Positions 56,967 to 64,000 of a stretch of DNA of 64,000 bases are shown here, piece after piece. The translations under genes were made by a program, and so were the position numbers. The first letter of the stretch is position 1; each line of letters starts with the position of its first letter. The notes under the pieces were generated by a model. It had not been told where the DNA came from. It saw only the letters and a list, made by a program, of their open reading frames with translations, and did not search any database. The stretch is taken from NCBI GenBank assembly GCA_012295275.1, contig CM022665.1:21215650-21279649 (forward strand), read 5' to 3'. The stretch is from Chrysomallon squamiferum (lineage: Eukaryota; Mollusca; Gastropoda; Neomphalida; Peltospiridae).

Positions 56967-57591
56967 TACTAAAAAAACAAGTTTATGTATTTAATATTAG
57001 AGGATATTTGTGTCTGAGTGTTTGTTTGTCTGTATATATGTCCATTCATTTACCTAATTAGCTTATTTCTTCATGTATTATTGTATTTTATTAAAATCAC
57101 ATTTCTTGCAAAAACAAAAGATGAACAATATATACAATACAGAAGAAAAATAACTTTGAAAAAAAGAAAGAAGAAAATTCAGAAAATATATTAGCTATCG
57201 ATATTATACGTCTTAAAGTTTAAATAATATTATGTGTTTTGATTAACGAGTATTTTATACACCTTAAGCAAAACGTATAATTCATATTATTTTTAATTTT
57301 AAATAAAGAATCGAACATTTTGATAATACAGTTCTTTCGAGATTTATTGCTCTCTTTACGGTCATTTAATTTAAATTTTAAAAAATAAACAGAAATTAAT
57401 TTAGTAAAAGAAGTTTTTATGACTTCAAACTACTCAACTTAATTCATAAATCGATAACCGAGACTACATTGTCTGTAAGACGGATATGCGCGTAGGCAAT
57501 TTATTTTCGTTACACAGAATTTACATTAATAAACTGTTTTTAAATGACAATGTTTACTTTTAAAACTAATATTAAGTTTTCAACATTCAAG

Positions 57592-57605
57592 GTTTCCATA
57601 GCAAC
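57592..57605. promoter_or_regulatory. Canonical X-box (RFX binding motif)
   Basis: GTTTCCATAGCAAC fits the full RFX/DAF-19 consensus (two half sites, GTTTCC and AGCAAC, separated by AT). RFX factors drive ciliary gene promoters. The site lies 5.75 kb upstream of the CEP162 start and about 430 bases upstream of a strong plus-strand splice acceptor at 58036. Its target gene is not evident. Confidence 0.45.
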
Positions 57606-58036
57606 AGAGTAACTGAAAACCAATAAACGATGAAATATATATATATATATATATTTTTACACCCATTTAAAAATGTGAGGCAGTAATTCTTTTGTTTAAT
57701 GAGAAAAAGAAAGTAAAACGTTAGAAATCATTTACATTAAAATGATATATTAAAAATTCGTATTTAGAAGTAATAAAATATTAGCAGTGACTTTTATTTT
57801 TTATATAATATTTTTTTTTATATATATATTGTTAATTGTCCTGTGAATTTTGTCTTTATTTGTTTAATGTCTAAACTTTTCCATAATTTTCTTTAATAAT
57901 CAGATTTAGTATTATGGTACGTATTAAAATATTGTTTATTGTTTTGTATTCTGTTTTTGTTTTTGCTTAATTATCTATTTAAAGTAATTTGTTTTTCGTT
58001 TCCTTTGTTGTAATTCTTTTACCTTTCTTATCCCAG

Positions 58037-58146
58037 GTGCTCGTGGTATCAGAAGTAGAAAATGCAAGTCGAAATTAAAAACAAAAAAGAAGCTGGATAA
58101 ATGTTTATACACCGCTTTAATATCTCACATAATGAATAAAATTTGA
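58037..58146 (+). other. Possible orphan terminal exon
   Basis: A long pyrimidine-rich stretch ends in TTCTTATCCCAG at 58036. One frame reads on as GARGIRSRKCKSKLKTKKKL to a TGA at 58144-58146, with AATAAA at 58135. This looks like a last exon, but no upstream exon was found and the protein is not recognised. Confidence 0.2.
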
Positions 58147-58504
58147 AATACAAAGACAGTGAAACAGTTTAAGTAAAATATTTCTCAAATTCAACAATAA
58201 GTAGACACCAAAAATAAAACAGACTTCAAAATCTGTCGCTTATCACTGACATATTACAGCAGACGTGAGTAGTAATAATTTTAAAAATGAAAACACAATC
58301 ACAGACTTCCACGGAGTATGATTATACACTTTAAATAACAATATTTATATACATTTACAATCTTTTTCGCAACAAACGTAAAACAAGAAAAAGGTGTATG
58401 TGCTTGGAGGTGTGAGACACGTTTTAAGAAATCAGTTTGGATAAATATGGCAGGTATTGTTCTATTAGGAACTTTTTTTTTTTTTTTTCTTTCAAAGAAG
58501 TTGC

Positions 58505-59766
58505 TAGATAACAAATCCTTCAATCAGTAAAATTAAGTTTGTAATTCTGTCAGTGACACAGTTGTGTACAATAAATCACGTATGTCTTTAAGTCAGTGAC
58601 ACAGAACTGTATAATAAATCACGTATGTAATTCAGTCAGTGACACAGATCTGTACAGTAAATCACGTATGTCTTTCAGTCAGTGACATTGATCTGTATAA
58701 CAAATCACGCATGTCATTTAATCAGTAAAACAGATTTGTATAACAAATCATGTTTCTCCTTCAGTCAGTGACACAGTTCTGTATAACAAACCACGTTTGT
58801 AATTCAGTCAGTGACACAGTTCTGTATAACAAACCACGTTTGTAATTCAGTCAGTGACACAGTTCTGTATAACAAACCACGTTTGTAAACCAGTCAGTGA
58901 TACAGTTCTGTATAACAAACCACGTTTGTAATTCAGTCAGTGACACAGTTCTGTATAACAAACCACGTTTTGTAATTCAGTCAGTGACACAGTTCTGTAT
59001 AACAAACCACGTTTTGTAATTCAGAGAGTGACACAGTTCTGTATAACAAATCACGTTTGTAAATCGGGCAGTGACACAGTTCTGTATATTAAATCACGTA
59101 TGTAATTCAGTCAGTGACACAGATCTGTATAATAAATCACATATGTAATTCAGTCAGTGACACAGTTCTGTATACTAAATCACGTATGTAATTCAGTCAG
59201 TGACATTGATCTGTATAACAAATCACGCATGTCATTCAATCAGTAAAACAGATTTGTATAACAAATCACGTATGTAATTCAGTCAGTGACACAGTTCTGT
59301 GTAACAAACAAATCACGTATGTAATTCAGTCAGTGACATAGTTCTGTATAACAAATAACATATGTAATTCAGTCAGTAACACAGATCTGTATAATAAATC
59401 ACGTATGTCTTTTCGTCAGTAACACAGTTCTGTATAACAAGTCACGTATGTCTTTCAGTCAGTAACACAGATCTGTATAATAAATCACCTATGTCTTTCA
59501 GTCAGGGAACAGATCTGTATAATAAATCACGTATGTCTTTCAGTCAGGGAACAGATCTGTATAATAAATCACGTATGTCTTTCAGTCAGGGAACAGATCT
59601 GTATAATAAATCACCTATGTCTTTCAGTCAGGGAACAGATCTGTAAAATAAATCACGTATGTCTTTCAGTCAGTAACACAGACCTGTAAATTAAATCACG
59701 TATGTCTTTCAGTCAATAACACAGATCTGTATAACAAGTCACGCACGTCGTTCAGTCAGTGACAGA
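58505..59766. repeat. 43-bp tandem satellite, ~29 copies
   Basis: The consensus reads CAGTCAGTGACACAGTTCTG then TATAACAAATCACGTATGTAATT, 43 bases. Variant families are clustered: nearly identical copies with AACAAACCACGTTTGTAATT at 58785-59035, and four 42-base copies with CAGTCAGGGAACAGATCTGT at 59498-59650. Many units contain the palindrome ACAGATCTGT. It lies 1.6-2.8 kb beyond the synaptotagmin stop codon. Confidence 0.95.
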
Positions 59767-61326
59767 AGACCCAGAACTCCCTTATATCTGAATAGCTGGC
59801 AATATATGTTCAAAATTACTACATTATATAATTAATATTGTTTCATATTTAACACGTCAGTGATATAATTATGCTGAGAATAAAACGTGATGAAAAATAA
59901 CTTTGTTACAAAACTACAAAATTACAAGAATACAAAGTGCCCATAAAAACGTGTCAAAATGATTTTTGACAAGTTCACATGTTTTACGTGATCACATTAC
60001 AAAAAATAATTTCTATATTACAAATAATAAATTGTATATATTACATAGACAACTATTTCGTCTTTAAAAATAGCCTTGGTTACATAATGTTGATCCATTC
60101 CTCTCTCCTGCAAAGTCTCTGATATAAATCATATGTAATAAAATCTGATGGTAGACAATGATAAAAGAATTCTGTAACACCATGAAATCTGTAACACATC
60201 TTACTGTGAAAGTGAAAAAATGCAAGGAATCGTGATATCCCACAAATGATGTTTATCGTATAAAACAACATCCATAATTACATTGACAACAAAGTAGATT
60301 TAATGATACTTTCATTCACGGAAATATCTTTATAAGACTGGAAATATCGGTCACAAAGTTCAAGCATGATAAAGAAATAGTTGTTAATGGTCGTGATCTA
60401 GCGAAATGATAATGTCGTATTAAAAGATTACTTGTTTTTTCTAATTGTACAGAGTTTAAGGTTTTAAATTTTTATGAAACTTGTTACTGAAAACAGTTCT
60501 GAACTCTTGTTTCAACAGATTCAACTGTTATATAATATGTGTTAAAGTTTTTGTATGTGTAAACGTAGGGGCATGTTTGTGTGTTTCTCTTGTTTGTTAT
60601 TATTACCAATACTTCTACTAGTACTATTATCAGTATTGTGTATGTTATATATTCATATATGTACCTGCGTGCATAAATATAAACATAAATAATGGTTTTG
60701 ACTAGAGAATCACAAAACAGTTTATATGATGGATATACAAAAAGAATTATACATATTTATAGACTGGAGAAAAATGATTTAAATTACGATAGTGCACAAT
60801 AATAACCATATATCTGGTATTAGTTTGTCATTTTCTTAAAGGATATGATATTTTTGATTTGTTAAGTGCGTTTTTTTTTTGTTGTTGTTTGTTTTTTTAC
60901 AAAAACATAAATTTATAAGGTTACTTTCATCAACGGAGTATAAGATTCATTTACAGATTTGATTTTGAAACAGAACTGATTATGTTTAAAAAACTGATAA
61001 AATGTTTAGATGTCTTCTTTGGAATCCAGGTATTGTCTGGAATATCCATTTAGTCATTACCAAACTCTCAGATCTCAAAGCAGACGACAACAAAACAATG
61101 AATGTTTTTTGATGAGGTCGTCAAACTCTTCGACTCTTCAGTCACACAAGGCACTACTCCTTTTTTTTCACATTCCACTCTGACTCTGAAGTAACTGTCA
61201 AGGTCAAGGTCGACCTACAATGACCTCTCGCGAACAAAACCACAGCAACGTTTCCTGATTTTGATAGAACGGGAAATCACTGTTAAAACAGACGGATTCC
61301 AGAAGAGGTAACCTTGACCTTTGTAT

Positions 61327-63061
61327 TCATATCCCACTGCTACTTCCGTCCAATGAATCTTCAGTTGACTGTCGCTGTCTGAGACAACACTTTCCGTTGG
61401 GTGTGACCGGCATGGGATGGGGTAGGTGTTCTTGAAGCTGGTACCACTGTGCTACGGGTTTTCGCGTGTTTTCCAACATTTCATACCAGTGGTTTCTCCC
61501 CAGCCCGTTGTACTTAGGTCCCAGTGCGCAGCAACCCATAAGTTCATCGCTGCCAATCCTGAAGAATAATTAAAAATACATACAGCTGATGTTGCCATTA
61601 AGTTTTAAATTACCCTCCATTAACTGACTGCTTGTCACCTAGCTGAAATATATTCATATATCACTACCTAGACTACTGAGATGAATTTGTCAGAGATTCT
61701 TTTCTCCAGGGATGCTTGAAGAAAGATAATGTACTTAGATCGTAAAATTTACTGGAAATATTTGGGAACAGACGTCGTGTATAAGCTGGTTCTGTTTCCG
61801 TTTCTTTTTAACTGAAGAGAAAAACTAATTTAATTTTAAATTAAAGAATAATTTTAATTAGCTCAAGGAAGAAAGTCCTGTTCTGTGTGGTCAATGTAAA
61901 AATAATAATTTCTGTCGACCTTCTTTTCTTTTTTCTTTTTTAACTGTCATATTTTTTCCCTAAGGAATTGTCATATTGGGTTATAGTTTGGGTTTGGCTG
62001 CAGTCAAATGTGTTTCTTTATTTAATTTTTAGAACTGCATGGGGCAAACAAAGGATATTCAGATAAAATGTGTTATAAATACATATAAAAAACATAAAAA
62101 ACATAAAATATACAAATACATACATACGTAACATATATATATATATATACACACTTACATACAAATAATATATATGTGTATATGTGTGTGTGTGTGCGCG
62201 CGCGCGCATTAGTGTCATCTGTGTTCAGTTAATATAATGACGTTCTGTTATGTTTAACTACCTATCGTAATCCACGAGTTTGACTAACAGATACACATCT
62301 TCAATACTTTCTTGGGGGACGTCAAACACAAGAGCCTCGTTGAAGACTGGATGCAACGTCGACTTCTTCACCGAAGTCTTTTTCTTCTTAATTCTCTTTC
62401 CTTGACACATCAGCGACACCTTCACATAGGGATCTAGTCACATGGACAATAAAACGACTTTGCTACAGATATTATTAATACATGAACAATAAAATGACTT
62501 TGTTACAGATATTGTTAATTCCTGAACAATAAAATGATTTTATTACGGATATTGTTAATATTAATAATATTGGAAATTTCAGAAATGATTTTAATCATAG
62601 CTGTTGTCTAATTTCATAAAAGAGAATATTAACTGACATATCTGTGTATTTAAAAGAAGAATGGGAAAATACTACCTACATGTTTTATTTTTAACTGTCG
62701 TACTTTATTGTCACCAAACTGTGGGCCTCATTTACTTAAATACATACGCAATATATTAGGCTAAACATTCTGATCATAAATAAAACTTTCACAAGAAACA
62801 AATAAAACAGTAATTTGTAAATAGTTTGATGCTTCTACTACCTAAAAATCTTTATGCAGTAACAAGTATAACATTCAGATGAAGTTAAACTGAATTGAAT
62901 TTCAGGAAGACGAGAAACACGCTATTAAAACTGTAATTACCCGAGGAGCCTGTGATGTCCATAGCTTTGAGATTCCTGGCTTTTACGATAGTTAATGTAA
63001 GTCGACCAGCAGTGGGCAGGTAACATAGAGACAACATCACATCTCCGATATCAGCCTTCTC
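61327..63061 (-). CDS. Synaptotagmin, C2B domain and C-terminus (partial, 3 exons, 174 aa in window)
   Basis: Synaptotagmins are vesicle membrane proteins with two C2 domains that couple Ca2+ to membrane fusion. Exons in gene order are 63061-62941, 62433-62262 and 61558-61327, with closed phases; the upstream exons (transmembrane segment, C2A) lie beyond the right edge. The visible part begins [20 protein letters not shown] and covers C2B. The Ca2+-loop acids are at 35, 41, 95 and 97 (MDITGSSDPYVK; VDYDRIG). Glu103 stands where Syt1 has the fifth Asp, as in the Syt3/9/10 and insect alpha/beta types. A polybasic stretch [13 protein letters not shown] follows the first loop. The usual WHxL motif is WYQL (136-139). 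A 35-residue tail follows, ending SSSGI. The subtype is best described as Syt9/10- or alpha/beta-like. Confidence 0.93.
62434..62575. repeat. Minisatellite, ~45 bp unit, 3 copies
   Basis: Three close copies around ACATGAACAATAAAATGACT then TTGTTACAGATATTGTTAAT begin right beside the acceptor of the middle synaptotagmin C2B exon (62433). Confidence 0.8.
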
Positions 63062-63480
63062 CTAGTGGCAAAAATAAAACAAAAATGCATTTAGGCAAAC
63101 AGATACACAGACAAACATGCAGCAGTGGGCAACATCATTACACCTTCAACAGTAACCTTCTCCTAACGATTAAATAAAATAAAGATTTATCAGATACCAA
63201 AAAATGGACATTTTCGCACCAGTGGGCAATATCAATACATTTCCATTATCACCCTTCTTCTAGTAATGACATAAAACAACGATGCCGTTTGGCAGACAGG
63301 TACACAGACATACAATCATTGGTGGACAATATCATTACATCTTCAATGTCAGCCGTTTCCTTATGGTGAAATAAAATAAAATATGTAGCTAGATTGACAG
63401 ATAGCAGATATGCAGCACAGAGTGAGTTGTCCAAAAGTAGGCAAAATCATTACGTCTCCAATACAATTTTGTTCTACTGA
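63011..63480 (-). repeat. Tandem copies of a synaptotagmin exon start and its splice site
   Basis: Five copies with period about 97-115 bases. The first overlaps the coding exon 62941-63061 and its acceptor; four decayed copies follow in the upstream intron, at about 63123, 63220, 63320 and 63433. Each keeps versions of AGTGGGCA, ATCATTACATCTTCAAT and CTTCTCCTA (plus-strand view), followed by AAATAAAA. See the corresponding finding. Confidence 0.75.
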
Positions 63481-63517
63481 TAAAATAAAAGAAAGACGAA
63501 CGGAAAGATACACAGAT

Positions 63518-63760
63518 AAATACACTCAATCACACACCCAGAAACACATTACACATACATACACACTGTCGCAGACACACATTCACACTCATCATGCACA
63601 TACAAACATACACATGCATACACACACAATACGCACACAAAAATACACTCACACACATACACATACACACAACATATACACATACACACACATATAACAC
63701 ACAGTGATTCACAGATATAGACACATACACAAGAACCATATACACTCACAAAATACACAC
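63518..63760. repeat. (CA)n-rich degenerate tract
   Basis: About 240 bases of interrupted CA/CATA repeats in the synaptotagmin intron. Open frames here on both strands are artefacts of the repeat. No exon is visible from 63062 to the window end. Confidence 0.8.
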
Positions 63761-64000
63761 CCACCCATACATACATACTGTGTTTGTGTACGCTGGATTA
63801 ATACATGTACACTACTAGCAGTAATATAAAAACTCATGTAATCAAACTGACAGACAGACGGACAAATATATACATAGATACACACAAACAAAATCAGATT
63901 AAACTGGCTAACAATGAGAGCTTTTGACGAAGTCAGACAGACATACATTTATATTTTCTTATTTGATATTATAATATTAAGCTGACAAAAACATAACAGT

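Noticed and set aside
58505-59766. Regular array that could be mistaken for a CRISPR
   Set aside because: Units are contiguous with no unique spacers, and the host is an animal genome. It is a 43-bp satellite.

Overview
The window is animal nuclear DNA: about 70% A+T, with GT-AG introns, many (ATT)n, (CT)n and (CA)n tracts and local minisatellites. The protein sequences and one short dispersed repeat (30569-30630) suggest a lophotrochozoan, most likely a mollusc. The species cannot be named from the sequence. I see no bacterial, CRISPR, viral or RNA-gene content.

Four genes were rebuilt exon by exon, and every junction of the three complete reading frames was checked for phase. (1) 5016-10012, minus: V-type proton ATPase subunit E, 9 exons, 227 aa, complete. 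(2) 11027-23578, plus: CEP126, a centrosome and ciliary-base protein, 10 coding exons, 1460 aa, with an alternative last exon at 22071. (3) 31131-51841, minus: CEP162, an axoneme/transition-zone coiled-coil protein, 31 coding exons, 1414 aa. (4) 61327-63061, minus: the C2B half of a synaptotagmin whose 5' part lies beyond the right edge.

The V-ATPase and CEP126 genes are head to head across about 1 kb. CEP126 and CEP162 are tail to tail across about 7.5 kb, so two cilium-base genes are neighbours. The intergenic DNA at 1-5015, 23579-31130 and 51842-61326 holds mostly simple repeats. It also holds a deleted Tigger/pogo transposon, a hAT-type MITE, hairpin elements and a 43-bp tandem satellite. 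A TTAA-flanked MITE sits inside a CEP126 intron.

No clearly new multi-gene system is visible. The most unusual pattern is that, in three genes, the 3' splice site plus the start of an exon has been tandemly copied into the upstream intron (19259-19868, 35289-35416, 63011-63480). Other points of note are two competing C-termini and a paired SILK/RVxF phosphatase-docking signature in CEP126, a coding 36-bp repeat, and microsatellites enclosed by perfect inverted repeats.
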